Notes: generated by a model from the letters alone, not told the origin. Shown: positions 6,786 to 15,767, counted from the first letter of the stretch. The stretch: DNA of 64,000 nt from Fimbriimonadales bacterium (GCA_025998675.1 AP024673.1:2240562-2304561), one strand, 5' to 3'. Numbers and translations are program-made.

Positions 6786-8870
6786 TCAGCTCACGGTCGC
6801 GATGGCGAATCGGTGGCGGAACCGATCGACTGCCTCGCGCAGCGCGGCGTGTTCCGCCCGGCTGAGGTCGGGGTCGCTTTCGAGCAGGTGGAACGCCTCC
6901 TGCCGCGCCACCTCCAGCAGGCGCATGTCTTTCACCAGGTCCGCCACGCGAAACGAGGGCATTCCGCTCTGGCGCGTGCCGTAGATTTCGCCCGGACCGC
7001 GAATGCGCAAATCCTCTTCGGCGATGAGGAAGCCGTTATTGGTGCGCGTCATGATTTCCATGCGCCGCTGCCCATCGTCCGATTTGGGGTTGGCGACCAG
7101 CACGCAGTAGGACTGGTGTTCGCTGCGCCCGACGCGCCCGCGCAACTGGTGCAGCTGTGCCAGTCCAAAGCGGTCGGCGTCTTCAATCACAATCGCCGCC
7201 GCGTTGGGCACATCGACGCCGACCTCGATGACCGTCGTGGAGACCAGGATGTCCAGCTCGTGCGCGCGGAAGGCTTCCATAACCGCCTCTTTCTCGGCGG
7301 GCTTCATGCGTCCGTGCAGCAGCCCTACGCGCAGGTCGGGGAACACATCTTTCTGCAGGTGTTCCGCCATCTCTTCGGCGGCGCGTACCTGCAGCTTGTC
7401 CGATTCGTCGATCAGCGGGCAAATCACATACGCCTGCCGCCCCTCCTCGATGAGTTTGCGCACGCCTGCGTACACCTTGAGCCGCTCTTCAGGGGTCTTC
7501 CAGTGGGTGCGCACGGGCTTGCGTCCGGGAGGCAGCTCGTCGATGATCGAGACATCGAGTTCGCCGTACAGCGTGAGGGTGAGCGTGCGCGGGATGGGCG
7601 TGGCGGTCATCACCAGCACATGGGGCATGACGCCCTTGTCGCGCAGGGCGGCGCGCTGCAGTACGCCGAAGCGGTGCTGCTCGTCGACAATCGCCAGCCC
7701 CAGCCGCGCGAAGCTGACTTCCTGCTGAATCAGCGCGTGCGTGCCGACGGCGACCATCCCGCGCCCAGACGCGATGCGCTCGCGCGCCTGCTGACGCTGC
7801 TTGCTGGTGAGTCTGCCGACCAGCAGCTCGACGCTGATGCCCAGCGGCTGGAACAGGCGGTGCAGGTTGATGTAGTGCTGCTCGGCGAGGATTTCGGTGG
7901 GCGCCATCATCGCCGCCTGATACTGGTTGTCGACGGCTGCCAGAATCGCCGCCGCCGCGACGATGGTCTTGCCCGACCCGACATCGCCCTGCAGCAGGCG
8001 GTTCATCGGATGGGGGCGCGCCATATCGCTCCAGATTTCGCCAATCACGCGCTTCTGGGCGTTCGTGAGTTCGAAGGGCACAAGCTGGTGGAGCATCTCG
8101 TTCAGGCGGTCGGCGTCGATGCGCATCGCAATCCCGCGCTCCTGACGGGTGCGCTGGCGCTGCATGCCGACGCCGAGCTGCATCAGGAAAAACTCTTCGA
8201 ACACCAGCCGCTGGCGCGCGGGTTCAATCGCCTGCTCGCTGTCGGGGAAGTGAATCTGCTGGATTGCCTGCTGGATGGGCATCAATCCGACGCGCTCGCG
8301 CACGCTGCGGGGCAATACTTCGGGCGCGAGGTGGGCGTGCTGGGTCGCATTCCACAGAATCTGGCGCATGCGCTTCTGGCGGACGCCTTCCGTCAACGGG
8401 TAGATGGGCACGATGCGGTTCACGCTCAGCAGGCTGTCGGGGTCGGCGCCGTCGGGCAGGTCTTCCCATTCGGGCGTCTCCATCTGCAGCCCGTAGGGCG
8501 ACTCCTTAATCACGCCATACGCCACAATCTGGCTATTGCGCAGCTTGTTGAGGGTGTCTTTCATGTAGGGCTGGTTGTACCATACCAGCTCCAGCACGCC
8601 TGAGCCGTCGTCGAGATAGGCTTTGGTGAGGGTCAGGTTGCGCACCTTCAGATTGTCCACCGTCACGAGTTTGCCCGATACGGTAATCGCCTCGCCGACG
8701 CGGGCGTGCGCGATTTTGCGGAAGCGGCGGCGGTCTTCGTAGCGACGCGGCAGATGAAACAGCAGGTCGCCCAGCGTGTAGATGTTCAGCTTGCTCAGCA
8801 CCTGAGCCAGTTTCGCCCCGACCCCCTTGACATACTGCACTTCGGTTTCCAGCGTGTAGCGTGTGGACAT
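6786..8870 (-). CDS. recG: ATP-dependent DNA helicase RecG
   Basis: 694 residues, a usual length for RecG. The wedge/OB domain covers about 1-170 (LFHLPRRYEDRRRF, then GVLELVWYNQPY). The helicase core carries Walker A GDVGSGKT at 295-302, DEQH at 396-399, TATPIPRT and the motif VI region QLRGRVGR. RecG remodels stalled replication forks and Holliday junctions in the cytoplasm. It is followed by four small or unrelated genes in the same direction and preceded, 3 bases upstream, by the coiled-coil gene at 8874-9830, whose promoter probably drives the whole set. All motifs required for activity are intact. Confidence 0.97.
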   Translation of the reverse strand: MSTRYTLETEVQYVKGVGAKLAQVLSKLNIYTLGDLLFHLPRRYEDRRRFRKIAHARVGEAITVSGKLVTVDNLKVRNLTLTKAYLDDGSGVLELVWYNQPYMKDTLNKLRNSQIVAYGVIKESPYGLQMETPEWEDLPDGADPDSLLSVNRIVPIYPLTEGVRQKRMRQILWNATQHAHLAPEVLPRSVRERVGLMPIQQAIQQIHFPDSEQAIEPARQRLVFEEFFLMQLGVGMQRQRTRQERGIAMRIDADRLNEMLHQLVPFELTNAQKRVIGEIWSDMARPHPMNRLLQGDVGSGKTIVAAAAILAAVDNQYQAAMMAPTEILAEQHYINLHRLFQPLGISVELLVGRLTSKQRQQARERIASGRGMVAVGTHALIQQEVSFARLGLAIVDEQHRFGVLQRAALRDKGVMPHVLVMTATPIPRTLTLTLYGELDVSIIDELPPGRKPVRTHWKTPEERLKVYAGVRKLIEEGRQAYVICPLIDESDKLQVRAAEEMAEHLQKDVFPDLRVGLLHGRMKPAEKEAVMEAFRAHELDILVSTTVIEVGVDVPNAAAIVIEDADRFGLAQLHQLRGRVGRSEHQSYCVLVANPKSDDGQRRMEIMTRTNNGFLIAEEDLRIRGPGEIYGTRQSGMPSFRVADLVKDMRLLEVARQEAFHLLESDPDLSRAEHAALREAVDRFRHRFAIATVS

Positions 8871-8873
8871 GGG

Positions 8874-9830
8874 TTATCCCACTGCTTCCGGGTTGCGCGG
8901 CGCGCCGTTGAGGACAATCAGCACGCCGTGCGTCTGGGCGTATCGGCGCGCGTCGGGTGTGATGCGCTTGCCCAGCACCACGCCGACTGCAGGCGCGACA
9001 TGCTGAGTGAGGATGGCGGCGCGTTTGGCGGCGCGCTCCACATCGCGCATCCCAATCCCCCACGACGCCTCGACGACAAACCAGCGCGGCTCGCCGTTGC
9101 TGCGCAGATGCCCATGCGCGAATCCGTCGGCGGAAGCAACCTCCACAAGGTCGTCCGCCGAGAGCTTGTCGGTATCCTCCATCAGCCTGTAGAACTCGTC
9201 AGGCTCGTACACATGGATTTTGCGCGCCAGTTTGCCCAGCACGCTGGGCAGATGCTTGCGCGCCAGTAGCTCCATACTCATCCCCTTGAGGTCTGCCACA
9301 TCTGCCTCCACTCGTGTCAGGCGCGCCTGCACATCGTGGACGACCTCTCGTGTCTCGGTCGCCACCTGAAGGGCGCGCTCAGCGGTTTCGTTGGCGCGTT
9401 CCGCGGTTTCGCTGGCGCGTTCTGCCGCCGCCTGAGCGCGTTCTGCGGTTTCGCTGGCGCGTTCTGCCGCCGCCTGAGCGCGTTCCGCGGTTTCGCTGGC
9501 GCGTTCCGCCGCTGCCAGAGCGCGTTCCGCGGTTTCGCTGGCGCGTTCTGCCGCCGCCTGAGCGCGTTCCGCCGCTGCCAGAGCGCGCTCTGCAGTCTCC
9601 AGCGCTCGCTCCGCCGTGCGCTCGATTCTGTTCAGCTGCTCCTGCTGCTGCTTGTATTGGGCGGCAAGCTCCAGCACCACCTGTTTGAGCGACTCCAGTT
9701 GCTCCGGAATCGCAAACAGCTGTTCCATCTGCAACGCCTGAATGAAGGCGAGACGCAAATGCGGGTACTGGCGCGTCGCCGCCGCAAACCGCTCCACCAG
9801 CTGAATCTCCTCGTCAGTGAAGGGAATCAC
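8874..9830 (-). CDS. heptad-repeat coiled-coil protein with nuclease-like C-terminus
   Basis: 318 residues. The N-terminal third is helical, followed by about thirteen seven-residue repeats of the AERASET/AERAQAA type (about residues 70-155) forming a long coiled coil. A C-terminal domain (LARKHLPSVLGKLARKIHVY, DDLVEVASADGFAHGH, WFVVEASWGIG, GVVLGKRITPDARRYA) resembles the DUF3782-type PD-(D/E)XK nuclease-like domains, with E in VEAS and a preceding D as candidate metal ligands. Activity is not established. The start is the GTG at 9830, 6 nt after a TATAAT on the minus strand, so the mRNA is probably leaderless. Confidence 0.75.
   Translation of the reverse strand: MIPFTDEEIQLVERFAAATRQYPHLRLAFIQALQMEQLFAIPEQLESLKQVVLELAAQYKQQQEQLNRIERTAERALETAERALAAAERAQAAAERASETAERALAAAERASETAERAQAAAERASETAERAQAAAERASETAERANETAERALQVATETREVVHDVQARLTRVEADVADLKGMSMELLARKHLPSVLGKLARKIHVYEPDEFYRLMEDTDKLSADDLVEVASADGFAHGHLRSNGEPRWFVVEASWGIGMRDVERAAKRAAILTQHVAPAVGVVLGKRITPDARRYAQTHGVLIVLNGAPRNPEAVG
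9371..9620. repeat. 21-bp minisatellite encoding coiled-coil heptads
   Basis: Tandem 21-bp units (one seven-residue heptad each), several arranged as 42-bp double units, inside the gene at 8874-9830. Typical units read GCGCGTTCTGCCGCCGCCTGA and the related form ending in GGTTTCGCTG. Units differ by a few bases. The repeat is in frame, so expansion or loss of units would lengthen or shorten the coiled coil without a frameshift. Confidence 0.8.
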
Positions 9831-9836
9831 ATGTCT

Positions 9837-9842
9837 ATTATA
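9837..9842 (-). promoter_or_regulatory. -10 element for coiled-coil/recG operon
   Basis: TATAAT on the minus strand preceded by GCGG, 6 nt before the GTG at 9830. It stands back to back with the suf promoter. Confidence 0.6.
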
Positions 9843-9855
9843 CCGCCATGCACGC

Positions 9856-9898
9856 TTGAAAGTCGCCCGCCATCGGGTATAATTTAGCCACGCTAAAT
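9856..9898 (+). promoter_or_regulatory. promoter and conserved leader of Rieske-suf operon
   Basis: TTGAAA (9856-9861), a 16-bp spacer and TATAAT (9878-9883). Immediately after it lies TTTAGCCACGCTAAAT (9883-9898), which contains the inverted repeat TTTAG-N5-CTAAA across the expected transcript start. The same GCCACGCTAAATA followed by CAGGAG recurs before the fasciclin gene (33531-33550). Confidence 0.65.
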
Positions 9899-9911
9899 AC
9901 AGGAGCCAACC

Positions 9912-10232
9912 ATGTGGCTGAAGGCTATCCCAACCGAGCTATCGGAAAACGAGTTCCGCACGGTAGAGTTAAACGGGCAGCGTGTGTTGATCGGGCGCGC
10001 CTCAAAGGGGTACTTCGCCGTGCTGGATGTGTGTTCGCACCAGAAACTGCCCCTCTCGGATGCGGATGGCTTACCGGGGCGCATTCATCGCGACCTGCTG
10101 GAATGTCCCCATCACGGCGCGAAGTTTGACCCCTACACGGGTCAGGCGAAGGGCTTGCCCGCCGTGCGCCCCATCAAGGCGCTGAAGGTCAAAGAGGAGG
10201 ACGGATTCGTGTGGGTCTGTGTGGAGGAGTAG
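9912..10232 (+). CDS. Rieske [2Fe-2S] ferredoxin
   Basis: 106 residues, a single Rieske domain of the NirD/biphenyl-ferredoxin type. Cluster ligands are visible as Cys41-x-His43 (CSHQKLPL) and Cys65-x2-His68 (CPHHGAKFD), both in the spacing expected of the family. The protein lacks a signal peptide or membrane helix, so it is a cytoplasmic electron carrier. It starts at ATG 9912 with GGAG eight bases upstream and is followed by sufS 18 bases later. The operon context suggests a role linked to Fe-S assembly, perhaps electron supply to SufS-SufU or use of their product, but its redox partner is unknown. Confidence 0.9.
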   Translation: MWLKAIPTELSENEFRTVELNGQRVLIGRASKGYFAVLDVCSHQKLPLSDADGLPGRIHRDLLECPHHGAKFDPYTGQAKGLPAVRPIKALKVKEEDGFVWVCVEE

Positions 10233-10250
10233 ACGACGGAGGCGATTCGT

Positions 10251-11492
10251 ATGACGACAACATTCCGTATTGACGCAGGCGAGATACGCAGGCAGTTCCC
10301 GTTTTTCCAGCCGCATCCCGAGATGCGGAGCGTGGTGTACCTGGACAACGCCGCGACGACACAGAAGCCCTACGCGGTGATTGAGGCGGTGAGCAACTTC
10401 TGGGCGCACCATAACGCGAATGTGCATCGGGGCGGGCACGGCGCGGGCGCGCGGGCGTCCGAGATGTACGAGGCGGCGCGGACGCGCGTCGCACAGTTCC
10501 TCAACGCGCGCGAACCCGCCGAGATTGTCTTCACGCGCGGCACGACCGAAGCCATCAACCTCGTCGCCAGCAGCTGGGGTGAGGCGTTCATCCGTGCAGG
10601 CGATGAGATTATCGTCACCGAGATGGAGCATCACGCGAACCTGCTGCCGTGGATGCGCCTTGCCGAAAAGCAGGGCGCGCAGCTCAAAGTCTGGCGCATT
10701 ACCGACGACGGCAGGCTGAATCTGGACGAACTGGATCGCCTGCTGACGGAGCGCACGCGCCTGGTGGCGGTGTCGCACATTTCGAATGTGCTGGGCACGG
10801 TGAACCCTGTCGGCGAGATTTGTCGGCGGGCGCACGCGGCGGGCGCGCTGTGTCTGGTGGACGCCGCACAGAGCGTCGCACACATGCCCGTCGATGTGCA
10901 AGCCATCGATTGCGACTTCCTCGCCTTTTCAGGGCACAAAGCTTACGGACCGACGGGAATCGGCGTGCTGTACGCCAGACGCGCGCTGCTGGAGGCGACG
11001 CCCCCCTACCATGTGGGCGGTGGGATGGTGCAGACGGTGCGCTGGGAGCGTCTCGTGTGGGCGGAGCCGCCCGCGAAGTTCGAGGCAGGCACGCCCCCCA
11101 TCGGCGAAGCGATTGGACTGCACGCCGCGCTGGATTTTATCGACTCCATCGGGCGCGAGGCGATTGAGCAGTACGAACACGAGCTGACCCAGTACGCCCT
11201 CAGTCGCCTGCAGGAAGTGCCTGACCTGCGCCTGTATGGACCCGCGCCCGACCGCGCGAGCATCTTCGCGTTCACGCTGGGCGACATTCACCCGCACGAC
11301 ATCGCCACAGTGCTGGACACACGCGATGTGGCGATTCGGTCGGGGCTGCACTGTGCGCATCCGCTGGGCGAGCGACTGGGCGGATCGACGGCGCGCGCCA
11401 GCCTCGCGATTTACAACGACGCCCAGCACATCGACGCGCTCATCGATGCCCTGCACGAAACGCGCCGCGTGTTCGGCAAGACGCGCGCATAA
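10251..11492 (+). CDS. sufS: cysteine desulfurase SufS
   Basis: 413 residues, the normal length for group II cysteine desulfurases. The PLP lysine is Lys230 in SGHKAYGPTG; the catalytic cysteine sits in the RSGLHCAHP motif near residue 366. Also visible are LDNAATTQKP at 31-40 and NVHRGGHGAGARAS at 57-70. It removes sulfur from L-cysteine to leave alanine and passes it as persulfide to a scaffold. The next gene, sufU, is the usual sulfur-accepting partner in Gram-positive-type SUF systems. GGAGG sits about eight bases before the ATG. sufBCD are not in this window. Confidence 0.95.
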   Translation: MTTTFRIDAGEIRRQFPFFQPHPEMRSVVYLDNAATTQKPYAVIEAVSNFWAHHNANVHRGGHGAGARASEMYEAARTRVAQFLNAREPAEIVFTRGTTEAINLVASSWGEAFIRAGDEIIVTEMEHHANLLPWMRLAEKQGAQLKVWRITDDGRLNLDELDRLLTERTRLVAVSHISNVLGTVNPVGEICRRAHAAGALCLVDAAQSVAHMPVDVQAIDCDFLAFSGHKAYGPTGIGVLYARRALLEATPPYHVGGGMVQTVRWERLVWAEPPAKFEAGTPPIGEAIGLHAALDFIDSIGREAIEQYEHELTQYALSRLQEVPDLRLYGPAPDRASIFAFTLGDIHPHDIATVLDTRDVAIRSGLHCAHPLGERLGGSTARASLAIYNDAQHIDALIDALHETRRVFGKTRA

Positions 11493-11504
11493 CGGGAGCC
11501 GCCC

Positions 11505-11933
11505 ATGATGCCTCTGAACGAGCTGTATCAGGAGATTATCCTTGACCACTACCGCCAGCCGCGCGGCAGGGGCGAGCTGGAGCCGCCCAAAATCACGCAG
11601 GAGGGCTTCAACCCCTCCTGCGGCGACGAGATTATCCTCGACCTGCGCGTGCGGGATGGGCGCATCGAAGCCGTGCGCTTTCACGGGCGCGGCTGTTCCA
11701 TCAGTCAGGCATCCGCCTCGATGCTCACCGAAGCGGTGCAGGGCAAGACGCTAGCGGAGGCGCACGCGCTGATTCAGCAGGTACTCGGGCTGGTCAAGGG
11801 TGAAACCGACGGCGACATCGACTCGCTGGGCGACCTCGCCGCGCTGGCGGGCGTGCGCCAGTTCCCCGTGCGTGTCAAGTGCGCCACTCTCGCCTGGCAC
11901 ACCCTCGAAGAGGCGCTCAAACAGGTGAGCTGA
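11505..11933 (+). CDS. sufU: SufU, zinc-dependent sulfur transfer/Fe-S assembly protein
   Basis: 142 residues. The ligands Cys39 and Asp41 (NPSCGDEI), Cys64 (GRGCSIS) and Cys126 (VRVKCATLAW) are all present, matching the SufU fold that binds zinc and accepts persulfide from SufS. The short insert between the second and third cysteines that distinguishes SufU from IscU (GLVKGETDGDIDSLGDL region) is also seen. Two consecutive ATGs occur at the start; GGGAG a few bases before supports either. It is the last gene of the Rieske-sufS-sufU unit and converges with the GH140-like gene 38 bases downstream. Confidence 0.93.
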   Translation: MMPLNELYQEIILDHYRQPRGRGELEPPKITQEGFNPSCGDEIILDLRVRDGRIEAVRFHGRGCSISQASASMLTEAVQGKTLAEAHALIQQVLGLVKGETDGDIDSLGDLAALAGVRQFPVRVKCATLAWHTLEEALKQVS

Positions 11934-11971
11934 AACGGAACGCTTGCGCCCTGTGCGTGTTGGCGGGGTCT

Positions 11972-13276
11972 CTACACGCGCTCCAACACCAGTATCCAAT
12001 CAGACGAGTCGCTATCAGGCGGTGTGAACGCCCGCTCGCCTGCGGCGCGGAATTCGCCGATGGGCGTTGACTCGCCCGTGCACGGGTCGTACCAGCTCGC
12101 CTGTACCGTGCGTCCGCTGAGTTTGTCCATTCGCACCTGCACGGGGCGCGGCGTTGGCAAATACAGGTAGGCATAGCTGCCGTCGGCGGCGCGCGCCGCG
12201 CGGACAGGCTGCCCATCCTGCCCCGAATCGGGTACCAGCAGGCTCTGATCGGGCACACGCAACAGCATGTCGCGGCGGAGCATGAGCTGCTTCGCATAGC
12301 GCATCTGCCCCGCGCCGGGCAGGTTCAGCGAGTCCTGCCATGACCGCCGCGCGTGCGAGACGGGCGCGCGCTTGTCTGGGACATACATCTGCCAGATATT
12401 GTGGCAGCCGTAGGTGTGCCCGTGCGCGCCTGAAAGCAGCGCCCAGTACGCCGCGCGACGCACATCGTGGGCGTCGAACCAGCCGTTGCGCGGGTCAAAA
12501 CCGATTGGATGATCCTCGTAGCACGGCTCGCCGTCCATGCAGGGCTTAACGGGCGTCCGCTGGTAGTCGCGCTCCAGCATCGCGTAGTTCGCCTCGTAGC
12601 GGCGCCCATGTCCCGACTGCGCCATATTGAAGTCCAGCCACGACTCGGCGTGCAACCGCTCCGCCGACGATTGACCGCCCGACGGGTGATAGGTCATCAG
12701 GTGCGCGCCGTTGTCGCCCTCCCGCAGTCCCGCCGTTATCGCCCGCCAGATGTTCAGATGGGTCTCGTTCTCGACAGGGCGGTCGCCGCCAAGGATCCAG
12801 AGTACGCCCTTCTCCCGATACCGCCTGCCGAGAAACTCGCCGTACACGCGCGCGTTTTCGGGCGTGAAGATTTCAGGACCGACGCCCCACTTTTTGTTCA
12901 CCTTGTCGCCCCAGGTCGGCAGGAGACCCACATACAGCCCCAGCATATTCGCGCGGTCGATAACCCAGTCCACATGCCGAAAGTAGGCGTCGTTGGGGTT
13001 CGCGGGGTCGTTGTTGTGCAGGGGGCGTTCGCCGTAGGGGTTGGGCGTGTTCAAGCCGTCCAGCTCCGCCAGCGCGACCGCCTGAATCACGGTGAAGCCC
13101 TTCGAGGCGCGGTCGTTCAGGTACCGCTCCGCCTCTTCGCGTGTGAGGCGATGGAACAGCTCCCACGCTGTGTCGCCCAGATAGAAAAACGGCGTCCCGC
13201 GCTCCGTCACGAGATACCGCCCCCGGCAGGGATGCCCCGCCTCGTTGAACACGCGCAGCTTCGGCAGAGTGGACAC
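11972..13276 (-). CDS. GH140-like (DUF4038) glycoside hydrolase
   Basis: 434 residues with no signal peptide, so apparently intracellular. The DUF4038 TIM-barrel signature is visible from the start: [24 protein letters not shown], then the [14 protein letters not shown] strand, [14 protein letters not shown], and [12 protein letters not shown], where the Asp of GGDR and the Glu of GEPCYE are the likely catalytic pair. The end (about 340-434) fits the putative collagen-binding/beta-sandwich tail of this family. GH140 members include an apiosidase acting on pectic rhamnogalacturonan II, but substrate here is unproven. Start is the GTG at 13276, 6 nt from a TACACT -10 element, suggesting a leaderless mRNA. 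Confidence 0.87.
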   Translation of the reverse strand: MSTLPKLRVFNEAGHPCRGRYLVTERGTPFFYLGDTAWELFHRLTREEAERYLNDRASKGFTVIQAVALAELDGLNTPNPYGERPLHNNDPANPNDAYFRHVDWVIDRANMLGLYVGLLPTWGDKVNKKWGVGPEIFTPENARVYGEFLGRRYREKGVLWILGGDRPVENETHLNIWRAITAGLREGDNGAHLMTYHPSGGQSSAERLHAESWLDFNMAQSGHGRRYEANYAMLERDYQRTPVKPCMDGEPCYEDHPIGFDPRNGWFDAHDVRRAAYWALLSGAHGHTYGCHNIWQMYVPDKRAPVSHARRSWQDSLNLPGAGQMRYAKQLMLRRDMLLRVPDQSLLVPDSGQDGQPVRAARAADGSYAYLYLPTPRPVQVRMDKLSGRTVQASWYDPCTGESTPIGEFRAAGERAFTPPDSDSSDWILVLERV

Positions 13277-13282
13277 GGCGGG

Positions 13283-13288
13283 AGTGTA
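13283..13288 (-). promoter_or_regulatory. -10 element for GH140-like gene
   Basis: TACACT on the minus strand preceded by GGG, 6 nt before the GTG at 13276 and with no Shine-Dalgarno sequence between. Confidence 0.5.
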
Positions 13289-13341
13289 CCCTTTCCATTC
13301 CGTGAACAGGAGTATCGCCCGCGCTGGCGAATTCTTAAAAC

Positions 13342-14016
13342 ATGCCCGCCGACGGGATAGACTTCACCGCCCAGCTGGAGTCGCTACTGGAGCAGGTGCG
13401 TGCGAAGGGGGTTCGCGATTCGCGCGTGCTGGAGGCGATTCGCCAGACGCCGCGCCACCTGTTCGTGCCCGAAAGCCATCGCATGTACGCCTACATCGAC
13501 CACGCGCTGCCGATTGGCGAGGGGCAGACCATCTCACAGCCGTCGCTGGTGGCGCAGATGACCCAGCTGCTGGAGCTGACGGGCAGCGAGCATGTGCTGG
13601 AAATCGGCACGGGGTCGGGCTATCAGACGGCGATTCTGCGGCGATTGTGCGCGCGGCTGACCACCATCGAGCGGTTCCCGCGCCTGACGCTGCAGGCGTA
13701 TCGAAACCTGAAGCCGCTGAACCTGCCGCCGATCACCTTCGTGATTGGCGACGGCACATGCGGGTTTCCGCCCTACGCGCCGTATGACCGCATTCTGGTC
13801 ACGGCGGGCGCGCCGCCCAAAATTCCCCAGCCCCTGCTCGATCAGCTCAATCCCGATGGGGGTACACTCTTACTGCCGCTGGGCACGCGACAGTACCAGT
13901 TGCTCACGCGCGTCACTAAACGCGGGACGCGCCTGCGAGCGAAGACCTTTGGCGAGTGCATGTTCGTGCCGCTGGTTGGCAAATACGGCTGGAAAGCGGA
14001 CGAGGTGGAGGGATAG
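13342..14016 (+). CDS. pcm: protein-L-isoaspartate O-methyltransferase
   Basis: 224 residues. The [13 protein letters not shown] motif (61-73) and the SAM-binding [13 protein letters not shown] (85-97) are diagnostic of PCMT enzymes, which methylate isoaspartyl residues to start repair of aged proteins in the cytoplasm. Post-motif I ([29 protein letters not shown]) is also intact. It heads a tight run with the enoyl-CoA hydratase (3 bases later) and pfkA (2 bases later). No Shine-Dalgarno is evident before the ATG at 13342. Confidence 0.93.
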   Translation: MPADGIDFTAQLESLLEQVRAKGVRDSRVLEAIRQTPRHLFVPESHRMYAYIDHALPIGEGQTISQPSLVAQMTQLLELTGSEHVLEIGTGSGYQTAILRRLCARLTTIERFPRLTLQAYRNLKPLNLPPITFVIGDGTCGFPPYAPYDRILVTAGAPPKIPQPLLDQLNPDGGTLLLPLGTRQYQLLTRVTKRGTRLRAKTFGECMFVPLVGKYGWKADEVEG

Positions 14017-14019
14017 CCC

Positions 14020-14793
14020 ATGAGTTTGCTGATAGAACGCACGCCGCCCATTACGCGGATTACGCTGAATCGCCCGGAGACGCACAACGCCTTCGACGAG
14101 ACGCTGATTGCCCAGCTCACGGAGGCGTTCGAGGCGCTGCGCGAGGACGACTCGACGCGCGTGGTCGTGCTGCAGGGCGCGGGCAGGTCGTTTTGCGCGG
14201 GCGCAGACCTTAACTGGATGGGCAAGATGGTCAACTACAGCTTCGCTGAGAATCTGGAGGACGCCCGTGCGCTGGCGCGCATGTTCGAGGTGATGGATCA
14301 CTGCCCGAAGCCTGTGGTGGGGCGCGTGCATGGCGCGGCGATGGGCGGCGGCGCGGGACTGGTCGCCGTGTGTGATGTGGTTGTGGCGACGCCTGACGCC
14401 CGATTCGCCTTCAGCGAGGTCAAACTGGGGCTGATTCCCGCCGTGATTGCGCCCTATGTGGTGCGCAGAATCGGCTACGGCAACGCCCGTGCGCTCTTCA
14501 TCACGGGCGAACGCTTCGACGCCGAGACCGCGCTGCGAATCGGGCTGGCGCATCAGGTCGTCCCCGCCGAGCAGTTAGACAGGGCGGTGGACACGGTCGT
14601 GCAAAATCTGCTCCAGAACGGTCCGCACGCGATGGCGGCGGCGAAGATGCTCCTGCACGCGACGCAAACGCTCCCCGCCGACGAGCTGCGTTCCCTCACG
14701 ATTGCACGCATTGCAGAGCTGCGTGTGAGCGCGGAAGGGCAGGAGGGCATCCGCGCCTTTCTGGAGAAGCGCAAACCGAATTTTGGAGGGTAG
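14020..14793 (+). CDS. enoyl-CoA hydratase/isomerase family protein
   Basis: 257 residues, full crotonase fold. The first oxyanion-hole segment GAGRSFCAGADLNWMG (about 52-67) and the second, HGAAMGGGAGLVAVCDVVVA (about 106-125), are intact, with a glutamate in the SEVKLGLIPAVIAP region that suits hydratase chemistry. LNWMGKM after the ADL motif resembles methylglutaconyl-CoA hydratases of leucine breakdown, but other crotonase reactions are possible. It sits between pcm and pfkA with 3- and 2-base gaps; this linkage gives no clear pathway. Acts on CoA thioesters in the cytoplasm. Confidence 0.9.
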   Translation: MSLLIERTPPITRITLNRPETHNAFDETLIAQLTEAFEALREDDSTRVVVLQGAGRSFCAGADLNWMGKMVNYSFAENLEDARALARMFEVMDHCPKPVVGRVHGAAMGGGAGLVAVCDVVVATPDARFAFSEVKLGLIPAVIAPYVVRRIGYGNARALFITGERFDAETALRIGLAHQVVPAEQLDRAVDTVVQNLLQNGPHAMAAAKMLLHATQTLPADELRSLTIARIAELRVSAEGQEGIRAFLEKRKPNFGG

Positions 14794-14795
14794 CC

Positions 14796-15764
14796 ATGGG
14801 CGTCAAACGGATTGGGGTGTTGACCAGCGGCGGCGACTCGCCTGGTATGAACGCCGCCATCCGTGCGGTGGCGCGATGCGCCATCTATCACGGGCTGGAG
14901 GTGTACGGCATCAAGCGCGGCTTCGCGGGACTGCTGAACGAGGAGATCGAGCCGATGACCTCTCTCTCGGTCGGCGGGATTATCAATCGCGGGGGCACGA
15001 TTCTGCGTTCCGCCCGCTGCGAGGAGTTCAAAACGCCCGAAGGCTTGCTGAAAGGCGCGGCGATACTGGACAAATACGGCATCGACGCGTTGGCGATTAT
15101 CGGCGGCGACGGCTCGATGCGCGGTGGTGTGGAGCTGAGCCGTATCTGCCCCGTGAAGGTGATGGGGCTGCCCGGCACCATCGACAACGACATCCCTGGC
15201 ACGGATTACTCCATCGGCTTCGACACGGCGGTCAACACCGCGCTGGAAGCCATCGACAAGGTGCGCGACACCGCCTACTCGCACGACCGCGTGTTTGTGA
15301 TTGAGGTGATGGGCAGGCACAAGGGCTTTATCGCGCTGGAGGTGGGGCTGGCGGGCGGCGCGGAGGCGATTCTCATCCCCGAAGTGCCTTACGATCTGGC
15401 GAACCTGCTGGACAAACTGCGCGAGAGCTACGAACATGGCAAGCGCTCCAGCATCATCGTGGTGGCAGAGGGGGCGGCGCGCGCCGAGGATGTCAAAAAG
15501 TTCCTGCAGGAGCATACGCCGTATCATCTGCGCGCGCTGGTGCTGGGGCATATGCAGCGCGGCGGCTCGCCCACCGCGTTTGACCGCGTGCTGGCGACCC
15601 AGCTGGGCGTATTCGCCATCCAGCGCCTGCTTGAGGGGCACACCAACGAGATGGTTGGCGTGGAGGGCGGCAGGCTCGTCGCCGTGCCCATCGAGTACAT
15701 TCACACTGCGAGCAAGACCATCGACCTGCGCAAGCTGGAAGTCGCCAGCATGATGGCTATCTGA
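14796..15764 (+). CDS. pfkA: ATP-dependent 6-phosphofructokinase
   Basis: 322 residues, standard size of bacterial PfkA. GGDGS at 103-107 and PGTIDND at 126-132 both have glycine where pyrophosphate-dependent enzymes carry aspartate and lysine, so ATP is the expected phosphoryl donor. The catalytic Asp is in TIDND, and MGRHKGFIALEVGLAGGAEAI matches the fructose-6-phosphate and allosteric regions. It phosphorylates fructose 6-phosphate in glycolysis. The ribosome binding site GGAGG lies inside the end of the hydratase gene, about seven bases before the ATG. The final bases of the gene contain the -10 element of the next gene. Confidence 0.96.
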   Translation: MGVKRIGVLTSGGDSPGMNAAIRAVARCAIYHGLEVYGIKRGFAGLLNEEIEPMTSLSVGGIINRGGTILRSARCEEFKTPEGLLKGAAILDKYGIDALAIIGGDGSMRGGVELSRICPVKVMGLPGTIDNDIPGTDYSIGFDTAVNTALEAIDKVRDTAYSHDRVFVIEVMGRHKGFIALEVGLAGGAEAILIPEVPYDLANLLDKLRESYEHGKRSSIIVVAEGAARAEDVKKFLQEHTPYHLRALVLGHMQRGGSPTAFDRVLATQLGVFAIQRLLEGHTNEMVGVEGGRLVAVPIEYIHTASKTIDLRKLEVASMMAI

Positions 15765-15767
15765 GGG

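Noticed and set aside
6813-8603. 596-codon plus-strand frame opposite recG
   Set aside because: Shadow of recG, rich in His, Val, Arg and Gln, with no start signals.
9371-9620. CRISPR-like array
   Set aside because: Units are contiguous 21-bp coding repeats without spacers and encode heptads.
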